A stretch of 6,540 nucleotides of DNA, taken from NCBI GenBank assembly GCA_024404655.1, contig JAKSPR010000164.1, positions 1 to 6,540 of the forward strand. The letters are read 5' to 3'. Source of the stretch: Clostridia bacterium. GTDB lineage: Bacteria; Bacillota; Clostridia; Oscillospirales; CAG-272. Shown here piece by piece: positions 1-6,238 of the stretch. Made by a program: the position numbers and the translations under genes. The number at the start of each line of letters is the position of its first letter. Positions within the stretch are counted from its first letter, which is position 1. The notes beneath the pieces were generated by a model. It was not told where the DNA came from. It did no database searches and worked only from the letters and a program-made list of their open reading frames with translations.

Positions 1-909
1 CAGATTGCGTTGGGCATCGCAGGCTATAACATCCCGACCAGGGAAACCCATTTTGCACAGTTGCATGCGTATCATGATCTGGGCGGCAATCTGGTGGATA
101 CCGCGCTTGTCTACGGACAGTGGATCGACGAAACCCGGACAAGTACCTCGGAGCTGGTATTCGGCGAATGGCTTGGCAGGGGTGACAACCGGGAGAAGAC
201 CGTGATATCCACAAAGGGCGCTCATCCGCACATGGGTGATCCCACCCCGCGTGTCAATCCCGACTGCATCCGGGAGGACGTGGCACTGAGCCTTTCTCAC
301 CTCCGTGTTCCGTCGATGGATATCTATTATCTCCATAGAGACGATAAAAATATCCCTGTCAGCGTGATCATGGATGAACTCAACCGTCATGCGGAAAAAG
401 GGGAGATCAACCTTCTTGGCGCTTCCAACTGGACTGCGGCCCGTATTTACGAAGCAAATGATTACTGCGTCCAGCATCATCTCCGCGGCTTTGATGTGTC
501 CCAGATCTGTTTCAATATTCTCCGCATCACCCCGGAAATGATCGGCGATACCACCCTCATCTGCATGACCGATGAAGAATACGGCATCTATCAGGATATG
601 AAGATGCCCATCATGTCCTTTACCTCCCAGGCCGGTGGTTACGTCAGCAAGTTCTTTGATACCCCCGACAGCGAGGTCCGCTCCCGCTATGCTACCCCCG
701 CAACACACAGCCGTATGAACCGCATCCGCGTGCTCTGCCGGGATACAGGCATGACCCCCACGGAGGTCACCCTTTCCTATCTGCTCTCCCAACCCCTGAC
801 GGTCATCCCGATCATCGCGGCATCCCGTCCTTCCCAGCTTGAGGACTGCATGACCCATTCGGAAAAGCGTCTCACCCCGGAGCAGATTTCCTGGATTGAC
901 GGCAATTAA
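1..909 (+). CDS. Aldo/keto reductase, 5' end cut by the window edge
   Basis: NAD(P)H-dependent oxidoreductase of the aldo/keto reductase superfamily, a cytosolic TIM barrel that reduces aldehydes or ketones; the substrate cannot be read from sequence. The frame is open from base 1, giving 302 residues before TAA at 907-909. Counting from base 1, the catalytic tetrad is visible as D33 and Y38 (in DTALVYG), K72 (in STKG) and H112 (in YYLHRDD), with the spacing usual for the family. GASNW (residues 137-141) is the conserved strand after the tetrad, and IIAASRPSQLED near the C-terminus matches the cofactor-binding S-R-xx-Q-L-E motif. Family members usually have the Asp near residue 50, so roughly 15-20 N-terminal residues lie outside. 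TTG at 10-12 is in frame, but starting there would remove the first barrel strand. No convincing terminator follows, so some transcripts may run into rplS. Confidence 0.9.
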   Translation, partial: QIALGIAGYNIPTRETHFAQLHAYHDLGGNLVDTALVYGQWIDETRTSTSELVFGEWLGRGDNREKTVISTKGAHPHMGDPTPRVNPDCIREDVALSLSHLRVPSMDIYYLHRDDKNIPVSVIMDELNRHAEKGEINLLGASNWTAARIYEANDYCVQHHLRGFDVSQICFNILRITPEMIGDTTLICMTDEEYGIYQDMKMPIMSFTSQAGGYVSKFFDTPDSEVRSRYATPATHSRMNRIRVLCRDTGMTPTEVTLSYLLSQPLTVIPIIAASRPSQLEDCMTHSEKRLTPEQISWIDGN

Positions 910-926
910 CAAATTGTTTACAAACA
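908..926. repeat. Two overlapping short AT-rich inverted repeats upstream of the rplS promoter
   Basis: AACAA-A-TTGTT occupies 908-918 and TGTTT-AC-AAACA occupies 915-926. Both have 5-bp arms and share the bases 915-918. They lie about 17 bp upstream of the -35 box at 943. They could be an operator, or a very weak hairpin at the end of the aldo/keto reductase transcript, or chance in AT-rich DNA. There is no GC-rich stem with a U-run, so this is not called a terminator. Confidence 0.25.
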
Positions 927-942
927 GATTTTCATGATCCAG

Positions 943-971
943 TTGCCAAAAAGGGCGGAATATGGTATAAT
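943..971 (+). promoter_or_regulatory. Near-consensus sigma-A promoter of rplS
   Basis: The -35 box TTGCCA (943-948) and the perfect -10 box TATAAT (966-971) are separated by exactly 17 bp. TG at 963-964 sits one base before the -10, making an extended -10. Transcription should begin around 977-980, giving an untranslated leader of about 140 nt before the rplS ATG. It is the strongest promoter visible in the window, as expected for a ribosomal protein gene transcribed on its own. Confidence 0.85.
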
Positions 972-980
972 ATTATAGAT

Positions 981-1110
981 TTCTGCGGGGAAACCTGCAT
1001 GATCTCATATCGATATCAGACGGGAGACCGGGCTGATATTGTCCCGAACAAATATCAGGACAGTCCTCTGCGCTTTGCTCTGCACGAATGTCCGCAGTTA
1101 TGAAGGAGGA
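981..1110 (+). promoter_or_regulatory. Structured 5' leader of rplS with alternative hairpins
   Basis: Seen directly: CTGATATT (1033-1040) can pair with GATATCAG upstream (1012-1019, 8 pairs including one G-U) or with AATATCAG downstream (1051-1058, 8 perfect pairs), but not both. CTGCGGG (983-989) is complementary to TCCGCAG (1091-1097, one G-U), closing the whole region. AGGA (1057-1060) can pair with TCCT (1064-1067). TCCTC (1064-1068) can instead pair with GAGGA (1106-1110), which is part of the Shine-Dalgarno site. CGGGA (1021-1025) also matches TCCCG (1042-1046). There is no U-run, so control of translation start is more likely than attenuation. L19 leaders with autoregulatory roles are known in Bacillota (the Rfam L19_leader family), but I cannot tell whether this longer leader belongs to that family. 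Confidence 0.55.
1103..1109 (+). promoter_or_regulatory. Strong ribosome binding site of rplS
   Basis: AAGGAGG at 1103-1109 lies 8 nt before ATG at 1118. It decides the start of rplS: an upstream in-frame ATG at 1088 has no such site and would place this sequence inside the coding region. Confidence 0.9.
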
Positions 1111-1117
1111 GCTAATC

Positions 1118-1459
1118 ATGGATATGATTAAGGCTTTCACTGAAGAGCAGTTAAAGAAAGAGGTACCTGTGATCAACATTGGTGACACCGTTCGTGTTCA
1201 CAACAAGATCAAAGAAGGTACGAGAGAAAGAATTCAGATGTTCGAGGGTACTGTTATCTCCAAGAAGAACGGCGGTATCTCCGAGACCTTCACCGTCAGA
1301 CGCATTGCTTACGGTGTCGGTGTTGAAAAGACTTTCCCGATTCACAGCCCGAACGTTGTCAAGGTTGACATCATCCGTTCCGGTAAGGTCAGACGCGCTA
1401 AGCTGTACTCCGTCCGCGAGAGAGTCGGCAAGGCTGCCAAGATCAAGGAAGACATCTGA
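1118..1459 (+). CDS. rplS: 50S ribosomal protein L19
   Basis: Structural protein of the large ribosomal subunit, near the 30S interface. It is 113 residues long, the usual length (about 115). Family hallmarks are present in order: the IGDTVRVHNKIKEG strand region, RERIQMFEG, the conserved core GGISETFTVRRIAYGVGVEKTFP, then PNVVKV, and the basic tail GKVRRAKLYSVRERVGKAAKIKE. The start at 1118 is chosen because of the AAGGAGG site 8 nt upstream and because L19 proteins begin with about this many residues before the EEQL helix; the ATG at 1088 would add ten unsupported residues. The gene is transcribed alone, from a strong promoter and a structured leader to a dedicated terminator, and is not downstream of rpsP-rimM-trmD as in many bacteria. 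AAG, CGT and GGT-rich codons fit high expression. Identification is essentially certain. Confidence 0.98.
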   Translation: MDMIKAFTEEQLKKEVPVINIGDTVRVHNKIKEGTRERIQMFEGTVISKKNGGISETFTVRRIAYGVGVEKTFPIHSPNVVKVDIIRSGKVRRAKLYSVRERVGKAAKIKEDI

Positions 1460-1480
1460 TTTTCAGAACCAAAACAAACG

Positions 1481-1523
1481 ACCCTGTGATGCGGTTTTAC
1501 CGTCCCATAGGGTTTTTTGTTTT
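1481..1523 (+). terminator. Intrinsic terminator of rplS
   Basis: ACCCTGTG (1481-1488) pairs with CCATAGGGT (1505-1513) over 8 pairs including one G-U. Above a small internal loop, CGGT (1492-1495) pairs with ACCG (1499-1502) around a TTT loop. The stem runs into T6-G-T4 (1513-1523). It starts 21 nt after the rplS stop codon and separates rplS from the next gene. Confidence 0.85.
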
Positions 1524-1543
1524 CCGGATTTGAGATATGACAG

Positions 1544-1550
1544 AAAGGAG
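1544..1550 (+). promoter_or_regulatory. Ribosome binding site of the XRE-type regulator
   Basis: AAAGGAG at 1544-1550 is 5 nt before ATG at 1556. Between the rplS terminator and this site only about 20 nt remain, and I see no good -35/-10 pair in them. The regulator gene may therefore be expressed at a low level by read-through of the rplS terminator or from a weak promoter overlapping it. Confidence 0.7.
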
Positions 1551-1555
1551 TACGC

Positions 1556-2488
1556 ATGAAGCCGAAAACACTTGGCGAAAAAGTACGGGCACTGCGGAAA
1601 GAAAAGCACCTCACCCAGAGTGCGCTCTGCGGGGATTTCATCACCCGGAATATGCTCAGCCGCATTGAGACGGGGGATATCAATCCCTCCCTTGAGACCC
1701 TGCGTTTTCTGTCTGACAAGCTGCAGGTTCCGGCGGGGTATCTCCTTTCCGATAAGGAAGACTTATCGTTTTATCAGCGGCCGGTATTGATGGAAGAACT
1801 GCGCCGTCTGCGGGCGGCGGAGGACTGGCGCGGTGCGGAAGATTTCGCCGGGAAGCAGCAGCTGGACGGGGATGAAGTCAATCTCATCCTATGTGAATGT
1901 GCGGTGCGCCGCGGCGTGGAAGCCTACCATGCCGGGAAAATGGCAGAGGCGTCAGCATGCTTTGACCGTGCGCTTCTCTGTGCGGAGCACACCTGCTACC
2001 ATACGGAAATGCTGCTTGCCGAGGTCCTTCTGTGCAGCGGTCTGATTGCGGAGCTGGACAGCATGGACCCGGAACCCTATTATGAAAACTATAACCGCCT
2101 GTTCCGCAGTGCAGCCTGGGGCGACCGGTATCGCCTGAACCGGATTCTGCGTCTGACGGAGGCAGGAGAGCAGGAAGCAGCCGATGCGGCCCGTCTTGCC
2201 GCACCGCCGGAGACAGAGACCTGCCGCACGACCGCAGAGGCATGGCGTCTCTGTGCTGCGGGAGATATGGCAGGTGCCGGAAAGCTGCTCACGCCGCTCA
2301 TTGAAAGCGGTGCACTTGCCGATGATCCGGCACTGGAATACCGCTGTGTGGAGAAGCTGGAAGCTGTCGCCGCGACCTCCGATGACTATAAAACCGCTTA
2401 TCGCTGTGCAAAGAAAAAACAACAGCTCGCCGCAAAATTCGGAATCCGTACCGATGCGGCGGAGAACGATCCCATCCGAAAGGAATAA
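1556..2488 (+). CDS. XRE-family helix-turn-helix regulator with TPR-like C-terminal region
   Basis: Cytosolic DNA-binding regulator of 310 residues. Residues 6-61 form a lambda-repressor/Cro-type domain: LGEKVRALRKEKHLTQSAL, then the recognition helix ITRNMLSRIETGDINPS, then LETLRFLSDKLQVPAGYLL. The remaining 245 residues are alpha-helical, rich in Ala, Leu, Arg and Cys, and read like divergent TPR repeats; residues 123-144 (AYHAGKMAEASACFDRALLCAE) are the clearest unit. This layout resembles Bacillota regulators whose helical-repeat part binds a peptide or protein partner (Rgg/RRNPP-like), but I see no small peptide gene next to it, so a ligand cannot be claimed. There is no transmembrane segment. 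The stop codon is 6 nt before the DUF1015 gene, so the two are probably cotranscribed; targets are unknown. Domain assignment is strong, function is not. Confidence 0.85.
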   Translation: MKPKTLGEKVRALRKEKHLTQSALCGDFITRNMLSRIETGDINPSLETLRFLSDKLQVPAGYLLSDKEDLSFYQRPVLMEELRRLRAAEDWRGAEDFAGKQQLDGDEVNLILCECAVRRGVEAYHAGKMAEASACFDRALLCAEHTCYHTEMLLAEVLLCSGLIAELDSMDPEPYYENYNRLFRSAAWGDRYRLNRILRLTEAGEQEAADAARLAAPPETETCRTTAEAWRLCAAGDMAGAGKLLTPLIESGALADDPALEYRCVEKLEAVAATSDDYKTAYRCAKKKQQLAAKFGIRTDAAENDPIRKE

Positions 2489-2494
2489 CCCATC

Positions 2495-3826
2495 ATGAAA
2501 CAGAATCTTTTCATTCCCGCAGATATCCTTCTGCCAAAAGAAAGAGACGCTGCATCCATGCACCGCTGGAGCGTGGTTGCCTGCGATCAGTATACATCCG
2601 ATCCCGCCTACTGGAACGCCGTAGAACAGACTGTAGGCGGCGCACCGTCTACTCTTCGCATGATTCTGCCGGAGCTGTATCTCGGCAGCACCGATAAGGA
2701 GACACGGATCAACGATATCTGCCGGACCATGGAAACCTATGAGGGCGAGGTCCTTGAAACCATCCCGTCTTCATTTGTCTACATCGAGCGCACCATGAAG
2801 AACGGCACGATCCGCCATGGTCTCATCGGTGCCGTTGATCTGGAAGCTTACGATTACAACCGCGGCTCCCAGACGCCCATCCGCGCAACGGAGGGAACAG
2901 TGCTTTCCCGCATTCCTCCGCGGGTGCAGATCCGCAAGAACGCCACGCTGGAAGCTCCCCATGTCATGCTGCTCATCGACGACCCGGAGAACCGTATGAT
3001 TTCTCTGACCGCAGAAAGGGCAAAAAAGAACGCTCCCTGCTATGATTTTGATCTCATGCAGAACGGCGGTCATCTCACGGGCTGGCTGCTCTCCGGAGCA
3101 GACGCGGCATGCGTCGACGATGCTGTCGTGATGCTTTCTGATCCTGCAGCCTTCCGGGCAAAGTATGACGATCATCACAGCCCTCTGGTCTTCGCGGTCG
3201 GTGACGGCAATCACTCCCTTGCAACGGCAAAGGCCTGCTATGAGCTGGTCAAAGAAACCATCGGTGCGGAGGCGGCGCTTCGCCATCCTGCCCGTTATGC
3301 TCTTGCCGAGCTTGTCAACCTCCACGACGAAGCGCTGGTCTTTGAACCGATCTACCGCGTGCTGTTTGGTGTGGAAAAAGAACCTCTGCTTGATGCAATG
3401 AAGGCATTTTATCCCCCTCGCTGCGGAGGGGATAACCTCTGCGAAGGGGATAACTTCTGCGAAGGAGATGACCTATGCGAAAGGGAGCAAGAAAACGCCC
3501 ATCGGTTCACAGTTGTCACAAAGGATGGGGAATCCACAGTCTCTGTGAAGAACCCCACAGCTCAACTGCCCGTCGGAACCCTGCAGGCGTTCCTGGACGC
3601 CTATCTTGCCGACCATCCGGAGGCGGAATGTGACTACATCCACGGCGAGGACGCTGTCCGTCAGCTGACAGAGGCAGAGCATACCGTCGGATTCTTATTC
3701 GAGGGTATGAGCAAGGACGGTCTGTTCCGCACGGTGGTCTATGACGGCGCATTGCCGCGCAAGACCTTCTCCATGGGAGAGGCAGACGAAAAACGCTATT
3801 ATCTCGAGTGCAGGAAAATCAGATAA
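2495..3826 (+). CDS. DUF1015 (COG4198) family protein with a cysteine repeat insert
   Basis: Conserved protein of unknown biochemical role, probably cytosolic (no signal or membrane segment), 443 residues against about 400-420 usual for the family. The N-terminal part (PADILLPKERDA..HRWSVVACDQYTSDPAYW) and the central GDGNHSLATAKACYE (motif at residues 236-241, the family's DG(H/N)H(R/S) signature) support the family call, as does EDAVRQL..GFLFEGMSKDGLF near the end. From memory, relatives in Clostridia are often found near serine biosynthesis genes; no such gene is in this window. ATG at 2495 has AGGA at 2481-2484, ten bases upstream and inside the end of the preceding gene, which suggests translational coupling. 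Oddity: residues 309-330 form a low-complexity insert with cysteines at 310, 316, 322 and 328 encoded by 18-bp repeats; it may be a species-specific expansion in a surface loop. Confidence 0.82.
   Translation: MKQNLFIPADILLPKERDAASMHRWSVVACDQYTSDPAYWNAVEQTVGGAPSTLRMILPELYLGSTDKETRINDICRTMETYEGEVLETIPSSFVYIERTMKNGTIRHGLIGAVDLEAYDYNRGSQTPIRATEGTVLSRIPPRVQIRKNATLEAPHVMLLIDDPENRMISLTAERAKKNAPCYDFDLMQNGGHLTGWLLSGADAACVDDAVVMLSDPAAFRAKYDDHHSPLVFAVGDGNHSLATAKACYELVKETIGAEAALRHPARYALAELVNLHDEALVFEPIYRVLFGVEKEPLLDAMKAFYPPRCGGDNLCEGDNFCEGDDLCEREQENAHRFTVVTKDGESTVSVKNPTAQLPVGTLQAFLDAYLADHPEAECDYIHGEDAVRQLTEAEHTVGFLFEGMSKDGLFRTVVYDGALPRKTFSMGEADEKRYYLECRKIR
3411..3484 (+). repeat. In-frame 18-bp tandem repeat array with mini-hairpins inside the DUF1015 gene
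   Basis: Three consecutive 18-bp units begin at 3431, 3449 and 3467, each of the form GAT-RAC-YTN-TGC-GAA-RGR. They encode DNLCEG, DNFCEG and DDLCER. A diverged unit with a 2-base difference precedes them (3417-3430). The left edge is a hairpin, CCCCTC (3414-3419) with GAGGGG (3426-3431). Unit 2 contains CTTC-TGC-GAAG (3454-3464), a 4-bp stem on the same TGC loop. The array is in phase with the gene and introduces no stop. It may come from slippage of, or insertion by, a short palindromic repeat. Confidence 0.8.
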
Positions 3827-3832
3827 AACAAC

Positions 3833-3864
3833 AAACGGAGCAGCCCGCGCGGGCTGCTCCGTTT
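3833..3864. terminator. Bidirectional intrinsic terminator between convergent genes
   Basis: A perfect 32-bp palindrome centred between 3848 and 3849. It forms a 14-bp stem with a GCGC loop, GC-rich inside and with A/T at the edges. On the plus strand it ends in a T5 run (3862-3866). On the minus strand it is followed by a T-rich stretch, the complement of 3822-3835. It lies 6 nt after the DUF1015 stop and 19 nt from the stop of the minus-strand acyl-CoA synthetase, so it can serve both. Confidence 0.93.
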
Positions 3865-3883
3865 TTGATCCGGAATATGACGA

Positions 3884-5665
3884 TCATTCCTCGTTGATTC
3901 TGTAGCGGATGATCTTTTTGGTGGTAGTCTTGACAAACGGTGTCTTGCGCAGTTCAATGCCGCGGATCTGCTTGAACATGGGGAGCTTCACGTTGATCTT
4001 GTTGATCTCCTTGCGCAGGACTTCGGAGATCGCATCCAGATCGACCAGTGCCTGTTCAGCTGCTTTGTCAAAGTCGGGATAGATCACGGCGGTGACATTG
4101 ATGGTCTCGCCGTCCTCTGCGGTGCGTCCGACGACAACACATTCGCTGATGAGCTCGATCGGCTCCAGATACTCTTCAATTTCCTCGGGGAAGACGTTTT
4201 TGCCGTTGTGAAGGACGATGACATTCTTCTTGCGGCCTGTGATATAGATGAAGCCGTCCTTGTCAATATAACCGAGGTCGCCGGTGTGGAACCAGCCGTC
4301 CTCTTCCAGGACTGCTGCGGTAGCTTCCGGATCGCCCTGATAACCGAGCATGACATTGTCACCGCGGACGATGATCTCATCGATCTCACCGGGGGCAAAA
4401 GAGCCGTCACCGATGCGGGCTTCCAGACCGGGAACAGGCAGACCGACGGACTTGCCCTTGATCCAGTTGAAAGGAGAAACGGAAATCAAAGGAGAACACT
4501 CCGTGATGCCGTAGCCCTGAGTCAGGCTGATGCCGATGGCGTCAAAGAAATCGCACATATCGGGATTCAGAGGAGCGCCGCCGGCAACGATACGGGTCAG
4601 GTTGCCGCCGAAGGTCTCGGTGATCTCGGAGAACAGGGTCTTGCGCAGGTCGATACCGATCATGCGCGCCTTGTTGGATGCGGACATTGCCAGCTTCAGC
4701 TTCTTTTCCATACCCTTCTTGCGGACCGTTTCCATGATCTTCTTGTAGATGGTGGAGACGAACAGCGGAACGAGAATGAGGATGGTGGGCTTGTACTGCT
4801 GGAAACTGCGGAGTACGGTTTTCAGACTTTCGTTGATGCAGACGGTCATGCCGGCAAGATACGGGGTCAGAATACCGCAGGAAAACTCATAGGTGTGATG
4901 GATGGGCAGAACCGAGACGATGACGTCGTCGCTTGTGACGGCAGTCAGGCGGAACGCACTGTTGACAGAGGACGTGATATTCTTCTGGCAGAGCAGAACG
5001 CCCTTGCTGGTACCGGTGGTGCCGGAGGTGAACAGGCAGGCACAGGGCTTTTCCACGTCGATGGTGTGTCCCGTGAAGGCGTTGCTGCCCTCGTTAAGCA
5101 GGGCAGTACCGCGGCGGATCAGCGCTTCAAAGGGGATGAAGCGGTCGGTGATGGGCGTCTGGGAACCCGTTGCATCCGGATAGGGGAAGAACTCATTGGA
5201 AATCTCCGCAAAGCAGACGATATCCGGCAGCTCTCCTTCGATTTCCAGAACTTTGTCATGGAAAGAGTGGGAGTAGACCAGTGCACGGCATCCTGCGCGG
5301 CGGAGGAAGTTTGCGATTTCGGAGGTGGAGAGCTCCTTGTCCAGCGGGACGATCAGACCGCCGCCGTTGACGGTGGCAAGATAAGTGATGACCCATTCGG
5401 GGGAGGTTTCGCCGATGACGGCAATCGGACTGTCGGACAGACCCAGCTCCGCAAAGGCGGTACCGGTGCAGTCGATCATGCGGTCAAAATCCTGATAGGA
5501 GACAGCGAGATCCTGATGGTTCCGGCGGAAGCGCATATAGGGCTTTTCGCGGTACAGAGAAGAGCCGATCTTGACCAGATTGCCGAGATCCGTTGCGTAA
5601 TAGGAACGCTCGGGGGGATAACCCTTCTTTGGGAACGGGGAGGTGATGTTCAGACTGATTTTCAT
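3884..5665 (-). CDS. Acyl-CoA synthetase / long-chain fatty acid-CoA ligase-type AMP-binding enzyme
   Basis: Adenylate-forming enzyme of 593 residues that should activate a carboxylic acid, most likely a fatty acid, with ATP and load it onto CoA or another thiol acceptor. Core motifs in order: P-loop TSGTTGTSKG (213-222); PIHHTYEF (254-261) typical of acyl-CoA synthetases; AGGAPL (361-366); GYGITECSP (384-392); TGDLGYIDKDG with the ribose-binding Asp (461-471); the hinge region GRKKNVIVLHNGKNVFPEEIEE (477-498); and C-terminal KTTTKKIIR with the likely catalytic Lys at 584. The KxTxTxKxxR form of the last motif is like long-chain synthetases. The length is full and no key residue is missing. 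There is no carrier, acyltransferase or membrane segment. ATG at 5665 has GAGAGG (complement of 5672-5677) six bases upstream. It is the last gene of the minus-strand operon, 22 nt after the lipoprotein gene. Substrate chain length cannot be read from sequence. Confidence 0.92.
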   Translation of the reverse strand: MKISLNITSPFPKKGYPPERSYYATDLGNLVKIGSSLYREKPYMRFRRNHQDLAVSYQDFDRMIDCTGTAFAELGLSDSPIAVIGETSPEWVITYLATVNGGGLIVPLDKELSTSEIANFLRRAGCRALVYSHSFHDKVLEIEGELPDIVCFAEISNEFFPYPDATGSQTPITDRFIPFEALIRRGTALLNEGSNAFTGHTIDVEKPCACLFTSGTTGTSKGVLLCQKNITSSVNSAFRLTAVTSDDVIVSVLPIHHTYEFSCGILTPYLAGMTVCINESLKTVLRSFQQYKPTILILVPLFVSTIYKKIMETVRKKGMEKKLKLAMSASNKARMIGIDLRKTLFSEITETFGGNLTRIVAGGAPLNPDMCDFFDAIGISLTQGYGITECSPLISVSPFNWIKGKSVGLPVPGLEARIGDGSFAPGEIDEIIVRGDNVMLGYQGDPEATAAVLEEDGWFHTGDLGYIDKDGFIYITGRKKNVIVLHNGKNVFPEEIEEYLEPIELISECVVVGRTAEDGETINVTAVIYPDFDKAAEQALVDLDAISEVLRKEINKINVKLPMFKQIRGIELRKTPFVKTTTKKIIRYRINEE

Positions 5666-5671
5666 GGAATG

Positions 5672-5677
5672 CCTCTC
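5672..5677 (-). promoter_or_regulatory. Ribosome binding site of the acyl-CoA synthetase gene
   Basis: On the minus strand GAGAGG (complement of 5672-5677) lies 6 nt before ATG at 5665. It sits in the 22-nt gap after the lipoprotein stop codon. No promoter is visible in that gap, supporting cotranscription. Confidence 0.75.
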
Positions 5678-5687
5678 AACAAATAAA

Positions 5688-6224
5688 TTAGGGTTCCAGC
5701 GTTTCCGCGGGAATCAAATACTGCGCGGTGAAGATTGCCATTTCGTTTGTGACCTGATAGAAATAGGTGTTGCTGCCGTAGCCGATCTGCTCATTGATGC
5801 CCACATCATAGGATTCAATCTGCAGTTTATCATGAATCATATTGATGTTGGTGATGGTGATGTCAGGGTCGTATGCTTTCAGCAGAATCAGGAAGAAATA
5901 GCTGAAAGAGGAATAGTCGAGCTTTTCCAGATCGTGGTCGAAATAGAGGACCAGCTCCGACTGCTGCAGGGAATTGGTGACCGGGTCCGAGACAAGGGTC
6001 AGATACAGCCGGTCGGTGATCTTGGTAACGCTGGTATAGGGGCCGATGTGCTCCGTCACCGAAATGACGCCGAAATCATCGACGATCAGCTCATTGATGC
6101 CGAGCAGGAATTCTTCCGGGGTAATGGTCTTGTCCTTGCCGCCGCATGCGCAAAAGAGCAGCATGCATGCACAGAGCAGTATGCACAGGGCGGACTGCAG
6201 TCTGCGGTGTTTTCCGGATGTCAT
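5688..6224 (-). CDS. Small putative lipoprotein of unknown function
   Basis: 178 residues. The N-terminus has basic residues (K5, H6, R7, R8), a hydrophobic stretch (L13-F24) and a lipobox-like end FCAC-GG, with Cys27 the probable lipidated residue; Cys25 is less likely because Phe would sit at -1. This predicts export and membrane anchoring. The mature part (28-178) is acidic, rich in Ile, Tyr and Asp, and alternates strand-like segments (TKITDRLYLTLVS; SELVLYFDHDLEK; TITNINMIHDKLQIESYDV; NTYFYQVTNEMAIFTAQYLI), so a mixed alpha/beta or beta domain is plausible. I do not recognise the family. ATG at 6224 has GGGAGG (complement of 6231-6236) six bases upstream. It lies between the genes ending at 6239 and starting at 5665, so it is probably cotranscribed with the acyl-CoA synthetase, but nothing shows a shared function. 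Confidence 0.8.
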   Translation of the reverse strand: MTSGKHRRLQSALCILLCACMLLFCACGGKDKTITPEEFLLGINELIVDDFGVISVTEHIGPYTSVTKITDRLYLTLVSDPVTNSLQQSELVLYFDHDLEKLDYSSFSYFFLILLKAYDPDITITNINMIHDKLQIESYDVGINEQIGYGSNTYFYQVTNEMAIFTAQYLIPAETLEP

Positions 6225-6230
6225 GACAGC

Positions 6231-6236
6231 CTCCCG
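6231..6236 (-). promoter_or_regulatory. Ribosome binding site of the lipoprotein gene
   Basis: GGGAGG on the minus strand (complement of 6231-6236) is 6 nt upstream of ATG at 6224. It falls inside the 14-nt gap after the preceding stop codon and fixes the lipoprotein start. Confidence 0.75.
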
Positions 6237-6238
6237 GT

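Noticed and set aside
10..12. TTG at 10 as the start of the aldo/keto reductase
   Set aside because: The frame is open to the window edge, there is no ribosome site before it, and the first barrel strand would be missing. The gene is treated as partial.
1088..1117. Upstream in-frame ATG at 1088 as the rplS start
   Set aside because: It would add ten residues absent from L19 proteins and would bury the AAGGAGG site at 1103-1109 inside the gene. The ATG at 1118 has ideal spacing from that site.
1342..1719. Minus-strand open frame of 125 codons across the rplS end and the regulator start
   Set aside because: It crosses the rplS terminator and two well-supported plus-strand genes, and has no recognisable domain or ribosome site.
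1884..2563. Minus-strand open frames (119 and 203 codons) opposite the XRE-type regulator
   Set aside because: They have no ribosome site, no domain and low-complexity Cys/Arg-rich products. The plus-strand gene has a clear helix-turn-helix domain and good start.
3411..3484. CRISPR-like or multi-copy noncoding repeat array
   Set aside because: The units are directly tandem at 18 bp with no spacers and are in frame within a conserved coding gene, so this is an internal coding repeat.
4208..5686. Long open frame on the plus strand, 492 codons, opposite the acyl-CoA synthetase
   Set aside because: Its codons are in exact register with the sense codons of the minus-strand gene, so stops would arise only where the gene uses TTA, CTA or TCA, codons it avoids. 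It has no recognisable domain, while the minus-strand protein has all adenylation motifs.
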